Origin: Megasphaera_A sueciensis
GTDB taxonomy: Bacteria > Bacillota > Negativicutes > Veillonellales > Megasphaeraceae
Assembly (NCBI RefSeq): GCF_050219315.1
Contig: NZ_CP116939.1
Span: 2,790,001-2,854,000, forward strand
Direction: 5' to 3'
Length of the DNA: 64,000 nt
This document shows, piece by piece, positions 46,492 through 55,168 of this stretch. The notes beneath the pieces were generated by a model. The model was not told the origin of the DNA and ran no database searches. It was given only the letters and a program-made list of their open reading frames with translations. The stretch's first letter is position 1. Each line of letters starts with the position of its first letter. The position numbers and the translations under genes were made by a program.

Positions 46492-47358
46492 TTATTTTTT
46501 CGCGGTTAAAACAACACTGCTTAAAATTAATGCCGTCCCTATTAAAAATGATATTCCAATTTTTTCTCCCAAGAATAACCATCCGCCTAATGTACCACAT
46601 AGTGGTTGAAAGAAAAAATAAATTCCAGCAGTGGATGCGTCTACTTTTTGCAGTCCTTTATTCCAAAAGTAAAAAGCGATAGCTGTTGCAAAAACTCCGA
46701 TATATAGAATACAGGCTGCAATAGATGGATTCAGCATAGATACTAGCATAGTACCCGTTATTTTCGGTAATTCTATGGGCGTAATTACTAAAAATGCTAC
46801 TATCATGGTATACGTCGTTATTACAAGCATGGAATAACCATCCGGCACTTTTTTTATTAATACAGAGACAAGTGCCCATGTAATGGCGGCAATAAGAAGC
46901 AGAATCGCTCCTGAACGAAGCTGCCCATTTATTTGTCCCATACCGATAATCAGCAGGACACCCAATGTAGCTAACGTTACTGCCATTCCCTTACGTAAGG
47001 TAATCTGTTCATGTAATATGATCTTGGCAAAAATCACCATAAAAGCAGGGGAAGCTGCCGTAATGACAGAACCGAATTGGGCCGATGATAATTGTGTTCC
47101 TGCAAACTGAGCCCATATCGATATCACATAACCACATAGGCTGATCAGTATAATAAGTGACCAATACTTTTTCTGGATATGCCAGGATACATGCATTAGT
47201 TTGCCAATAATAAGGAGTACGAGGATCGCAATGATATAGCGTATCCATACTAACTCCATAGGTTGAATGACTTCCATGACGATTTTGCTGACTACATATA
47301 TGCCGCCCCATAAAGACGCAGCAGTAATCAAATATAGATGTCCCATATATTTACTCAC
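46492..47358 (-). CDS. EamA/DMT-family transporter
   Basis: 288 aa with ten predicted membrane helices arranged as two EamA repeats (AASLWGGIYVVSKIV near residue 13; ITWALVSVLIKKV near 160). The GTG start overlaps the TGA of a 34-codon upstream frame (GTGA), giving translational coupling. Family members export amino acids, metabolites or drugs; substrate unknown. An upstream leader peptide and hairpin suggest regulated translation. Confidence 0.88.
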   Translation of the reverse strand: MSKYMGHLYLITAASLWGGIYVVSKIVMEVIQPMELVWIRYIIAILVLLIIGKLMHVSWHIQKKYWSLIILISLCGYVISIWAQFAGTQLSSAQFGSVITAASPAFMVIFAKIILHEQITLRKGMAVTLATLGVLLIIGMGQINGQLRSGAILLLIAAITWALVSVLIKKVPDGYSMLVITTYTMIVAFLVITPIELPKITGTMLVSMLNPSIAACILYIGVFATAIAFYFWNKGLQKVDASTAGIYFFFQPLCGTLGGWLFLGEKIGISFLIGTALILSSVVLTAKK

Positions 47359-47459
47359 GATACCACCGCCCTATACTTCAATGCGGTACTGTGAAAAGCA
47401 AAATTCATCATTAAAAACACAGCTAACGTTACTCCGAAGAACATTTTATTCGTAGTCAT
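47355..47459 (-). CDS. 34-aa hydrophobic peptide coupled to the EamA transporter
   Basis: ATG at 47459 with a strong AGGAGG 7 nt upstream; encodes MTTNKMFFGVTLAVFLMMNF and a short tail, i.e. one membrane segment, and stops within the EamA start codon. Either a small membrane partner or a translational coupler. Confidence 0.55.
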   Translation of the reverse strand: MTTNKMFFGVTLAVFLMMNFAFHSTALKYRAVVS

Positions 47460-47481
47460 TGTAATCCTCCTATTTTGCATT

Positions 47482-47540
47482 TAAGCAAGAGGATGCCAGT
47501 GATTCAAACCAAGCATAAACAAAGCAATCCTCTACACTTA
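47482..47540 (-). promoter_or_regulatory. Candidate translational attenuator before the EamA operon
   Basis: Minus strand: TTAAG-TGT-AGAGGAT (beginning at the stop codon of the 29-aa leader) pairs with ATCCTCT-TG-CTTAA. The arm ATCCTC can instead pair with the SD AGGAGGAT of the 34-aa gene, so the two pairings exclude each other, as in erm-type attenuators. There is no T-run, so control would act on translation. Confidence 0.45.
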
Positions 47541-47627
47541 AATGGAGTGTACTTGAAATTTGACGATGTTCATACATGGAGGAGGTAATCTTTTAACTAT
47601 AAGTGCAAGGATAGCATCTTTTTCCAT
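47538..47627 (-). CDS. 29-aa leader peptide with a Pro-Pro-Pro stall motif
   Basis: ATG at 47627 behind AAAGGAGGG, about 27 nt after the predicted start of transcription from a TATAAT at 47666 to 47661. Encodes MEKDAILALIVKRLPPPCMN and nine more residues. PPP slows ribosomes lacking EF-P, and the stop codon lies at the base of the following hairpin. Confidence 0.45.
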   Translation of the reverse strand: MEKDAILALIVKRLPPPCMNIVKFQVHSI

Positions 47628-47666
47628 GATGATAATCCCTCCTTTCTTTAGATTTACAACATTATA

Positions 47667-47967
47667 TGTAGTATATCACGAAAATATAAGAAAATCCTAT
47701 AGTAATAACATTTTCTATTAATCAATACTGTAGGTTTACCATAGATATGTTACAAAAACAGAAAAAAGAGAACCCCGTTTTGTGTTATGCTTAAGTTGTC
47801 ATACCAAACCGCAACAGAAAGGGCGCTCTCTCATAAACAGCACAATAACATAGATAGGCTACAATAAACTGGACAATTTTTTTAAGGAACTGTGTAGTGG
47901 TATAGTGAAGTTGTAACACCTCCGTCTGATAGATTACAATGAATCTATCAGAGAAAGAGGGATAAAC
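47667..47967. other. Intergenic region with IS remnant flank
   Basis: No gene. A perfect 10-bp hairpin CTGATAGATT-ACAATG-AATCTATCAG (47925-47950) lies just upstream of the orfA remnant. Confidence 0.4.
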
Positions 47968-48250
47968 ATGAAGCAATATGGTGAAGAATTTAAGAAGAAA
48001 ATAATTCGCCTTTATTTAGAAGAAGGACAGCGATTAAGAGGGCTAGCCGATGAATATGGTGTATCAAAAAGCCGCTATATCAAAATGGACTAAGCTATAT
48101 CGCGAAGAATGCCAAACAACAGCAAGCAGCCAATCAGAATATGATTATATGAAAGAAAACCTGAAACTAACGAAGCAGCTAGAAGAAATGGAAAAGGAAA
48201 ATCGTTTCCTAAAAAAAGCGGCGGCATTCTTTGCAAAAGAAATCGAATAA
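47968..48250 (+). pseudogene. Frameshifted IS3-type orfA remnant
   Basis: MKQYGEEFKKKIIRLYLEEG...GVSK is followed, after one extra A near 48067-48071, by AAISKWTKLYREECQT and the coiled-coil MEKENRFLKKAAAFFAKEIE. No orfB follows. This is a third, distinct IS3-type element now decayed. Confidence 0.75.
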
Positions 48251-48252
48251 AA

Positions 48253-48520
48253 ATGTATAGCAACAATAGTATCGATTGCACATCATGTTATCCCGGAGGA
48301 AGAGAGTCCGCAGCGGGCATTTGATGTGCATAATTTAATTTACGTGAGTGCCCGAACCCATGCGGCCTATAATAAGTCGGTGCAGGATAAAGTCAAGATG
48401 CAGAAAGTATTGTTTGCCATAGCAGGGGGAGTGCAAAAAAAGTTTTTGAGTTCGAAAGCCAGACCGCGTATGGCCTATTATTTTGAAAAAATACCAGAAA
48501 TTCAAAATCAAAATTTATAA
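48253..48520 (+). pseudogene. 3' fragment of an HNH-endonuclease-like gene
   Basis: The open frame directly behind the IS remnant encodes SIAHHVIPEEESPQRAFDVH and NLIYVSARTHAAYN, resembling the HH...N...H pattern of HNH nucleases (DHIIP...NL..L...CH), and ends at 48520. The 5' part is missing. The family assignment is by pattern only. Confidence 0.45.
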
Positions 48521-48542
48521 GATCATTTTTTTGTATAACCTC

Positions 48543-48583
48543 AAAAATCGCGTTTAGAAAATATATCGAACGTGATTTTTTTG
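48543..48583 (+). terminator. Terminator after the HNH fragment
   Basis: AAATCGCGTT pairs with AACGTGATTT (one G-U), followed by T-run. Confidence 0.75.
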
Positions 48584-48680
48584 ATTGCAGGATGATTGTA
48601 TGTTAATAATATTTATTTTAGGAAGCAAAGAAGTTTTTGATTTAAATTGAGAGTAAATCCTATTAGGGAGCATTATCATA

Positions 48681-48936
48681 GATATATTCATCGTTAATAA
48701 ATTAATTGTTGGAGCTATAAAGATGTATGTTCATAATGGTGCAACATTAATTGAAATTGTAGTAATGGACTTTCCTGTATATGCAAAAAGGTTATTCCCA
48801 ATAGACCATATAAAAGCGGTCCCGGAGAAATTAATACGGTATCTCATTTGGTGGTAAAGTGATTTGTTTTAGCGACATCATTGTAGAAAATGGCGATGGT
48901 ATTATTGTTATCAATAAAAACATAAAACATTTATGA
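48681..48936 (+). pseudogene. Decayed RraA/4-hydroxy-4-methyl-2-oxoglutarate aldolase-like gene
   Basis: Fragments match the C-terminal half of RraA-like proteins: IVGAIKMYVHNGATLIEI, MDFPVYAKRLFPIDHIKAVP, then after a frameshift SDIIVENGDGIIVINKNIKH (family pattern GDIVVGDEDGVVVIP), stopping at 48936. It borders the LysR/aldolase/dehydrogenase cluster, where such an aldolase would make metabolic sense. Confidence 0.5.
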
Positions 48937-49015
48937 GATGCAACATAGTTTAAAATATGGAAATATTAAATAATTTTATTATAAGTAAAAGTTGTATTTA
49001 TTATTTCGTGGAATG

Positions 49016-49987
49016 CTACTCTGAAGGTTCAAATTCATGAATATAAGCTGCATAGGAATGTTTTTTTGTACCATAGGGAGAACAATTATCCAGCATTGTT
49101 TGAATGTAGTCCTCGCGTTTTCTGATGTATTGCAAGATTTTATGCTTAAATAAGATAATTTGCCGGCGTTTAGTTTGCTCCGTGAGGCGGCTGGTTATCA
49201 TGTATAAGTTACGTGAGGGTGTATCGAGTGCTAATTTAGATATATAACAGTTATGATTATATTGTAAATGTTGACAAATGCTGTACGGTGCGAAAAACCA
49301 ACTTTTTTCGTCAAGGAGATCTAAGGCGACTTTTATCATGTCAATAGAGAATTTAGGAGTTCCACTGGGAGGAAAAAAACGATTATGCCAATGACGATAA
49401 TCAGGGCCCCAGTTAATATAAATTTGGTTATTGGTATCAAGGTCAATAGGCATGAGGGTGGCTTTGTCCTTAATTTGATTCTTGCTTACGATCATTAATT
49501 TTTCCGTATGAACTTTTTTGACATTAATTCCGAGGATAACCTGTTCGGCTAAAGGAAATCCTATATCAATCATATTTAGCCTGACCTGTTCATATATTTC
49601 AGGTGTATGCATGGTTTTAATCGTAAGGTGCCAGTCAAGAACGTCTTTTTTTAATTGAGTATAGAATTCAGGAAATAGATAATTATTAGCGCTGTTAACT
49701 AAGCCTATCGTTAATTCCATAGCTTGGGGACGTGATTGAAAAGCGTCGATTTCGTGACTTAGGTTTAACCAGGTTTGCGCTAACGGAAGAAAGTTTTTTC
49801 CGGCCAATGTAAGTTCTGTCTGTTTAGAACCTTTATGTCTCACTAAAAGAGACACGCCCATTTTTGTTTCTAATTGTTTGATCCGGTGACTGACCGTTGC
49901 TTGTGAGACATAGAGAAGAGCCGCACTTTTTGTAATATTGTTCGAATTTGCTACAGTTATAAAGGTTTCAATTAGTTCAGTATTCAT
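49016..49987 (-). CDS. LysR-type transcriptional regulator
   Basis: 323 aa. N-terminal winged HTH (LIETFITVANSNNITKSAAL...VSQATVSHRIKQLE) and a C-terminal effector domain of about 230 residues. Divergent from the aldolase-MFS-dehydrogenase operon and separated from it by a large palindrome at 50032-50066, the usual layout for a LysR regulator of its neighbour. Confidence 0.93.
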   Translation of the reverse strand: MNTELIETFITVANSNNITKSAALLYVSQATVSHRIKQLETKMGVSLLVRHKGSKQTELTLAGKNFLPLAQTWLNLSHEIDAFQSRPQAMELTIGLVNSANNYLFPEFYTQLKKDVLDWHLTIKTMHTPEIYEQVRLNMIDIGFPLAEQVILGINVKKVHTEKLMIVSKNQIKDKATLMPIDLDTNNQIYINWGPDYRHWHNRFFPPSGTPKFSIDMIKVALDLLDEKSWFFAPYSICQHLQYNHNCYISKLALDTPSRNLYMITSRLTEQTKRRQIILFKHKILQYIRKREDYIQTMLDNCSPYGTKKHSYAAYIHEFEPSE

Positions 49988-50031
49988 AAAATCACCTTCT
50001 ATCTGTTTATATAATAACGTATTCTATGCAA

Positions 50032-50066
50032 TACTGTAAATATTAATATAATTAATATTTACAGTA
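50032..50066. promoter_or_regulatory. 35-bp palindromic operator in the LysR divergent region
   Basis: TACTGTAAATATTAAT-ATA-ATTAATATTTACAGTA: 16-bp perfect arms. Contains the T-N11-A pattern typical of LysR sites and lies between the divergent starts. Confidence 0.75.
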
Positions 50067-50159
50067 AAATTAATTTGTTTTTATTTTAATTTGTAGAATG
50101 ATATGATACTAATCGAAGATACGTATCTGATAAAGTTATATATATTAGGAGGGAAAAAC

Positions 50160-51152
50160 ATGGAAATAATGGATTGCACGCTTCGTGATGGAGCAAATAT
50201 TGTAGGGGCAGGTTTTTCTAAAGAACTAACAACATTGATGCTTGAGGGCCTGATTCAAAGTAATATTTCTATTATTGAAATGGGACATTGTACTGGATTG
50301 GGTAGCATGAAAGCAGGTGGTAAAAAGTCTCCGGTAACAGATGAAGAATATTTAGAAGTGATACAACCTTTTGTCGATAAAGCAAGTATTGGTATGTTTC
50401 AAGCAGCGGCCAATGCAGATAAAGAATTGATCATGCTGGCCGCATCTAAAAAACTTAGTTTTTTACGTATTGGCGCTAATGCGGGCGATGGGAAAAATGC
50501 GGAACGCGCAGTCAAACTAGTACGTGAAGCCGGATTGGAAGCAAAGTACAGCATAATGAAGGCGTATGTATGTACACCGGAAGAACTTGCAGCAGAAGCG
50601 GCTATGTTGGAATCATTTGGGGTACAAGCGGTAACGATAATGGATTCTGCCGGATATATGTTTCCAGCACAGGCCGCAGAATATACGAAAAAACTTAAAG
50701 AAGCAGTGACGATACCGGTAGGATTTCATGGTCATAGCAATTTAGGACTGGCAATGGCAAATGCGCTTGCAGCAGAAGGCAGCGGGGCTGATTTTATTGA
50801 TTGTGGACTTATGGGAATGGCCCGCAGTGCAGGAAATATTACGACAGAAGGTGCGATTGCCATGTTCCGCCGGGAAGGAAAAGTACAAGAATATGATTTG
50901 TATACCTTGTTACATTTTATTGATCAGGAATTGATGCCTGCTATGGAAAAGGAAGGATATCATAATCCTATTTCACCGATTGATTTGATTCTGGGATATT
51001 CCGGCTGCCATTCTAGCTTTTTACCAAATTTTAAAAAAGTTGCGATGGAAAAAGATGTTGATTTATATAAACTAATCGTAGAAGTGTCGGCTAAGAATCA
51101 AAAAAATCCATCAAAAGATTTGATGGAAGAAATTGCAAATACGTTGGGATAA
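50160..51152 (+). CDS. DRE-TIM metallolyase, 4-hydroxy-2-oxovalerate aldolase/HMGL-like
   Basis: 330 aa from the ATG at 50160, behind AGGAGGG; the longer frame to 50103 lacks a ribosome site. TIM-barrel HMGL-like enzyme: MDCTLRDGANIVG (DRE-type motif) at the N-terminus and the metal-binding GFHGHSNLGLA near residue 195, as in DmpG-type aldolases. It probably cleaves or forms a C-C bond in a 4-hydroxy-2-oxo acid. First gene of a LysR-controlled operon with an MFS importer and a 2-hydroxyacid dehydrogenase. Confidence 0.85.
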   Translation: MEIMDCTLRDGANIVGAGFSKELTTLMLEGLIQSNISIIEMGHCTGLGSMKAGGKKSPVTDEEYLEVIQPFVDKASIGMFQAAANADKELIMLAASKKLSFLRIGANAGDGKNAERAVKLVREAGLEAKYSIMKAYVCTPEELAAEAAMLESFGVQAVTIMDSAGYMFPAQAAEYTKKLKEAVTIPVGFHGHSNLGLAMANALAAEGSGADFIDCGLMGMARSAGNITTEGAIAMFRREGKVQEYDLYTLLHFIDQELMPAMEKEGYHNPISPIDLILGYSGCHSSFLPNFKKVAMEKDVDLYKLIVEVSAKNQKNPSKDLMEEIANTLG

Positions 51153-51164
51153 GGAGGATATATA

Positions 51165-52514
51165 ATGATTGCAAAGTCTTTGAATATGAAAAAGACAAAA
51201 GTTCGCTGGCTCGTTTTAGCGTTAATATTTTTAATTTACATGGTTGCAGGTGCAGATCGTTCTAATATTGGGATGGTTGTGCCATATTTGAAAGAATCTT
51301 TTAATCTAACCAATACAGATATAGGCGCTATGGCTAGTTTTTTTTATATTACTTATGCGGTGGTACAAATCCCGTCAGGACATTTATATGGAAAATATGG
51401 TGTTAAAAAACTATTTTCTTTGGCAGTTGTTCTTACTTCTGCAGCTACGTTAATTATGGGATTGGCAAATTCGGGAACGCATTTAAAAGCGGCAAGAGCC
51501 TTGCTTGGTTTTTCTGAAGGCCCAATCAATATTGGATGTCTTTCTACTATTAATAAATGGTTTCCGCAACAAGAGAAAGGTATTGCTACCGGCGTGTTTA
51601 TGGCGTCTATCAAATTTTCTCCGGCATTTGTGCCACCCCTTTGTGCTTGGATTATCATGACATATGGTTGGCGTGAAGTATTTTATGTATTTGCGGTTCC
51701 GGGTATTTTTTTAGCGGTGCTATGGTATGTTTTTGTTAGTAATAGTCCAGAAAATAGTAAATTTATTAATGCAGCAGAGATTGACTATATTAATACTTCC
51801 GCAGTTTCTGTTAAGAAAGAAACAAAAAGTAACAGTATACAACCTGCTAAACAAAATCATGCGCTTGATGCGCTGATTCGTACTCGCGTTATTAATCCAC
51901 TGGCCACTAATAAAGACGTTCTTAGGTCATGGAATATATGGGCAGATGCACTTGGGTATTTTTTCCTGGTAGGGATTACCTATACTATTATGACTTGGAT
52001 TCCTACATATCTTGTTCATGTAAAGCATTTTTCTATTATTAAAGTAGGTCTTGTAGCGTCGGCGCCATGGGTCGGAGCTGTTATTGGCAATTTACTTGGC
52101 GGTATTATTTCAGATAAACTGTTTCAAAGCCGCCGTAAACCAACAATGCTTATTACGGCAGCCAGTACGGTATTTCTTATGATCTCCTTATTATATGCAC
52201 CGGCTGATCCTACTGCGCTGGGGTTGCTATTGCTTGTAGCGGGTATATTTTTGAATTTAGGGTATTCGATGTTTTTAGCTTATCCAATGGGTATTACTAC
52301 AAAAGAAAAATGTCCATTTGCAGCTTCAATAGTAAATACAGCAGGTTCTTTAGGAGGAGCTTTTGCGCCTTTTGTAGTTGGCGTTATATTGGATACCTTT
52401 AGCTGGAATTCGGTATTTGTATTCTTAGCAATAATTTCTTTGATTACATTTGTATTGTTAATTACTATGATTGAACCGATTCAGAAACAAGTTAAGTTCG
52501 AAGATGAAAACTAG
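51165..52514 (+). CDS. MFS transporter, anion:cation symporter type
   Basis: 449 aa with about 12 membrane segments. N-terminal AGADRSNIGMVVPYLKESFN and GHLYGKYGVKKL are typical of the ACS family that imports hexuronates, tartrate, phthalate and other organic anions. GGIISDKLFQSRRKP is the central loop motif. 12 nt behind the aldolase; probably imports the operon's carboxylate substrate. Confidence 0.9.
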   Translation: MIAKSLNMKKTKVRWLVLALIFLIYMVAGADRSNIGMVVPYLKESFNLTNTDIGAMASFFYITYAVVQIPSGHLYGKYGVKKLFSLAVVLTSAATLIMGLANSGTHLKAARALLGFSEGPINIGCLSTINKWFPQQEKGIATGVFMASIKFSPAFVPPLCAWIIMTYGWREVFYVFAVPGIFLAVLWYVFVSNSPENSKFINAAEIDYINTSAVSVKKETKSNSIQPAKQNHALDALIRTRVINPLATNKDVLRSWNIWADALGYFFLVGITYTIMTWIPTYLVHVKHFSIIKVGLVASAPWVGAVIGNLLGGIISDKLFQSRRKPTMLITAASTVFLMISLLYAPADPTALGLLLLVAGIFLNLGYSMFLAYPMGITTKEKCPFAASIVNTAGSLGGAFAPFVVGVILDTFSWNSVFVFLAIISLITFVLLITMIEPIQKQVKFEDEN

Positions 52515-52527
52515 GAGGCTATAGTTC

Positions 52528-53472
52528 ATGAAGACTTATATTTTTGACCCAATTTCTAAAGATGCCTTGGCCTATGCCAAGAAACGATTGGAAGTTGTAA
52601 CCTGGAATGACCCGGAAATTAAAAATTTTGCGGAGGCAGAAGCTGTAATTGTTCGTACGTATAAAATGACTCCAGAAATTATAGATCATATGCCAAAGTT
52701 GAAAATTATTGCTAAACATGGTGTTGGTGTAGATAATATTGATATTTCCTATGCAAAATCGAAAGGTATTGTTGTAACCAATACACCGACAGCAAATTCA
52801 AACTCTGTTGCTGAACTTATTATTGGCCTTATTCTTGATTGTGCACGCAAGATTACAGCCAGCCATTTAGCTTGTATAAAAGGATTGGAAAAAAATCAGC
52901 CAATGTTTCTCAGCGGTCATGAAATTTCCGGTAAAAGGATAGGACTTATTGGCATTGGACATATAGGTGCTATTGTAGGTAAACGGTTACAGGCAGGATT
53001 TGATATGGAAGTATTAGCATATGATCCTTTTTTAGGCCGGGAAAAAACAGAAGAAATGGGGTTTAACTACACCGAAAATCTTGAAGATATTTATAAAACG
53101 TGTGATGTTATTTCGATTTCCGTTCCTTTAAATGATCAAACTCGGAATATGGTAAATACGAGAGAATTTAGTATGTTTAAACCAAATGCGGTTCTTATTA
53201 ACGCTTCTCGTGGAGGGATTGTAAATGAAGAAGCGTTAGCAACGGCACTAGATAATAAACAAATTTTTGGAGCAGCGATTGATGCATTTGTTGAAGAACC
53301 CGTACCGAAAGATCATGCATTGTTTTTATCTTTTAACTTTGTAGGTACGCCGCATAACGGAGCCAATACCAGCGATGCCCTTATCCGTATGGGAACGGGG
53401 GCTGTAGATGAAATTGTTAGATTTAAAAACAAAGAATCGACATGGACTAATTTAGGAAATAAACTACAGTAA
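52528..53472 (+). CDS. D-2-hydroxyacid dehydrogenase (phosphoglycerate-dehydrogenase-like)
   Basis: 314 aa NAD-dependent dehydrogenase. Substrate-binding KHGVGVDNID near residue 72, NAD-binding GLIGIGHIGAIVGKRL near 147, catalytic Arg in NASRGGIVNEEA near 235, Glu in FVEEPVP near 262, His in GTPHNGANT near 280. No C-terminal ACT domain, so not a classical SerA. 13 nt behind the MFS gene; likely interconverts a 2-oxo and 2-hydroxy acid in the same pathway. Confidence 0.9.
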   Translation: MKTYIFDPISKDALAYAKKRLEVVTWNDPEIKNFAEAEAVIVRTYKMTPEIIDHMPKLKIIAKHGVGVDNIDISYAKSKGIVVTNTPTANSNSVAELIIGLILDCARKITASHLACIKGLEKNQPMFLSGHEISGKRIGLIGIGHIGAIVGKRLQAGFDMEVLAYDPFLGREKTEEMGFNYTENLEDIYKTCDVISISVPLNDQTRNMVNTREFSMFKPNAVLINASRGGIVNEEALATALDNKQIFGAAIDAFVEEPVPKDHALFLSFNFVGTPHNGANTSDALIRMGTGAVDEIVRFKNKESTWTNLGNKLQ

Positions 53473-53569
53473 AAATTTATCAAATTGCTTTAAACATAGG
53501 CTATTCAGGGAGAAATAATATCAGAAAAATTTATTTTCAATTAGTTTCATTTTTTTTAATACTATCCTG

Positions 53570-53611
53570 CTTGATGAGAAGATGATTATTATTTTCTCAT
53601 CAAGTTTTTTT
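53570..53611 (+). terminator. Terminator of the aldolase operon
   Basis: CTTGATGAGAA pairs with TTCTCATCAAG, followed by seven T. Confidence 0.9.
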
Positions 53612-53691
53612 GTTGTATTGAAAAGTATATTTGATTTTCCTCTTATCTACAGTGCTTTCAGAAGTTAGTTTTTTGCAGATTATATCAAAAG

Positions 53692-53806
53692 AATATAGGG
53701 ACTATTGCCGGTTTCCGATGAAAGCGAACATCCAGTTTTAGACCGCGTATTACAGCAAAAAATTAGACATACAAGAAGTCGCAATATTTATTAGTAGTAA
53801 ATACTA
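53692..53806 (+). pseudogene. Fragment duplicated from the 3' end of the 54632 gene
   Basis: The sequence from GGGACTATTGCCGG to TAGTAGTAAATAC closely matches 54764-54868, encoding a variant of LLPVVDETERPVLDRVLQQK followed by IRH. It has no start and no upstream part. It is the trace of a duplicated locus. Confidence 0.7.
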
Positions 53807-53814
53807 TGTTAATA

Positions 53815-53841
53815 CTCCCCGTATCGTCATGATACGGGGAG
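53815..53841. other. Perfect 11-bp hairpin
   Basis: CTCCCCGTATC-GTCAT-GATACGGGGAG without T-run. The stretch to 54086 shows no gene. Confidence 0.55.
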
Positions 53842-54086
53842 AGATTACTGTCAAAAATTGTTAAATTTCACTTCGTTTTTGTTCTTTTGGAATAAAACCT
53901 ATGTTATACATAGCAAATTATAAAAAATATTGTTTTTCTATAGAAGTATTTCTCCATTATGTTATAATAAATAAAAATTAACCATTTTGTGATAGAGCTC
54001 ATAATAAACTTTAATATCTTGTTATAGAATATAAATATAAGGATGTACTGTTAAGTGATTTGAATTTGAAAGAGAGGGAATGCAAT

Positions 54087-54632
54087 ATGTCTAGACGAAT
54101 TGGTGTTATTGTAGGAAGTTTGCGTAAAAAAGCTTATAGTCTTCTTCTAGCTAAACAAGTTATCGCATTATTACCACAAGGGTATGAAGGATTTTTAGTT
54201 GATATAAGTCATTTGCCGCTATATAACGAAGAATTTGATGAAACAGTTCCACCTGAAGAATACGTATCTTTCCGAAACGAAATTGAAACATATGATGCTT
54301 TTTTATTTGTTACTCCAGAATATAATCGTTCTATTCCAGCAGCCATAAAAAATGCATTGGATGTGGCATCTCGCCCTACAGGACAAAATAAATGGGCACA
54401 AAAACCAGGAGCGGTTATGTCAGTGTCGCCGGGGGCATATGGTGGATTTGGAGCAAACCATCACTTAAGGCAATCTCTTATGTTTCTAGATGTACCCCTT
54501 TTACAGCAACCGGAAGTTTATTTAGGCAAGGTAAATACACTGTTAAAGGATGATGGCACCTTTATAGAAGGTACTGTGGAATTTTTACAGCAATATGTGG
54601 ATGCGTTTATTAAACATATAAATAGATATTGA
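54087..54632 (+). CDS. NADPH-dependent FMN reductase
   Basis: 181 aa from the ATG at 54087, behind GAGAGGGA. Flavodoxin-like FMN reductase of the SsuE/ArsH/azoreductase group: IGVIVGSLRKKAYS at the N-terminus, TPEYNRSIPAAIKNALDVAS near residue 75 (conserved PEYN), and SVSPGAYGGFGANHHLR near 112. Usual size. Possibly quinone or azo reduction, or oxidative protection. Confidence 0.93.
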   Translation: MSRRIGVIVGSLRKKAYSLLLAKQVIALLPQGYEGFLVDISHLPLYNEEFDETVPPEEYVSFRNEIETYDAFLFVTPEYNRSIPAAIKNALDVASRPTGQNKWAQKPGAVMSVSPGAYGGFGANHHLRQSLMFLDVPLLQQPEVYLGKVNTLLKDDGTFIEGTVEFLQQYVDAFIKHINRY

Positions 54633-54862
54633 TGCAAATATTGTTAGGCCCTGCTGAAAAGTGGGGCTTTGTTTTTCCTCCACTTTATAAAACACTCTGG
54701 TGTAAAAACATATTAAAGTTCTTAGAACAAGGTGTAGATATTCTAAGTGTGCAAGATTTACAAGGATTATTACCGGTTGTCGATGAAACAGAACGTCCGG
54801 TTTTAGATCGAGTATTACAACAAAAGATTAGACACGCAAGAAGTCATGGCATTTATCCGTAG
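54632..54862 (+). CDS. Small hypothetical protein (partly duplicated upstream)
   Basis: 76 aa; the ATG overlaps the stop codon of the FMN reductase. There is no clear ribosome site, so expression would rely on coupling. Sequence MQILLGPAEKWGFVFPPLYK...DILSVQDLQGLL. It has its own terminator 20 nt downstream, and a fragment of the gene is repeated at 53692. Function unknown. Confidence 0.5.
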   Translation: MQILLGPAEKWGFVFPPLYKTLWCKNILKFLEQGVDILSVQDLQGLLPVVDETERPVLDRVLQQKIRHARSHGIYP

Positions 54863-54881
54863 TAAATATTATATAGAAAAT

Positions 54882-54913
54882 AGGTCCTACTTAAAAAATA
54901 GGGCCTCTTTTTT
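54882..54913 (+). terminator. Terminator of the FMN reductase operon
   Basis: AGGTCCTA pairs with TAGGGCCT (one G-U), then CTTTTTTT. Confidence 0.8.
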
Positions 54914-55001
54914 GCATGACCAAAATATACCTAAAAGCAAAATTTTGTTGATTGCGGTAGAAAATGCGGTAGAAAGATTGAAATATTACTTAAAAACAAA
55001 A

Positions 55002-55041
55002 ATAACCATACCGGGAAAACGGCATGGTTATCATTTTTTTT
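55002..55041 (+). terminator. Terminator next to the attachment site
   Basis: ATAACCATACCG pairs with CGGCATGGTTAT (one mismatch), then CATTTTTTTT. Confidence 0.75.
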
Positions 55042-55042
55042 A

Positions 55043-55088
55043 TGGTGGACCACCAGGGGCTCGAACCCTGGACACCCTGATTAAGAGT
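55043..55088 (-). repeat. Attachment-site core: 3' fragment of tRNA-Lys (CTT)
   Basis: Minus strand ACTCTTAATCAGGGTG...GTTCGAGCCCCTGGTGGTCCACCA is the anticodon-loop-to-CCA part of a tRNA-Lys. The 5' half is absent, so this is the displaced copy left by site-specific integration. The integrase gene lies 80 nt away. An intact tRNA-Lys should sit at the far end of the element, beyond 64000. Confidence 0.88.
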
Positions 55089-55168
55089 TCTCTAAGGGGT
55101 GTTGTTGCAGAATGTATAAGACTGTGTAGATAGCATGGTTGTCACATTCTTGCTATCAAGCCACTATA

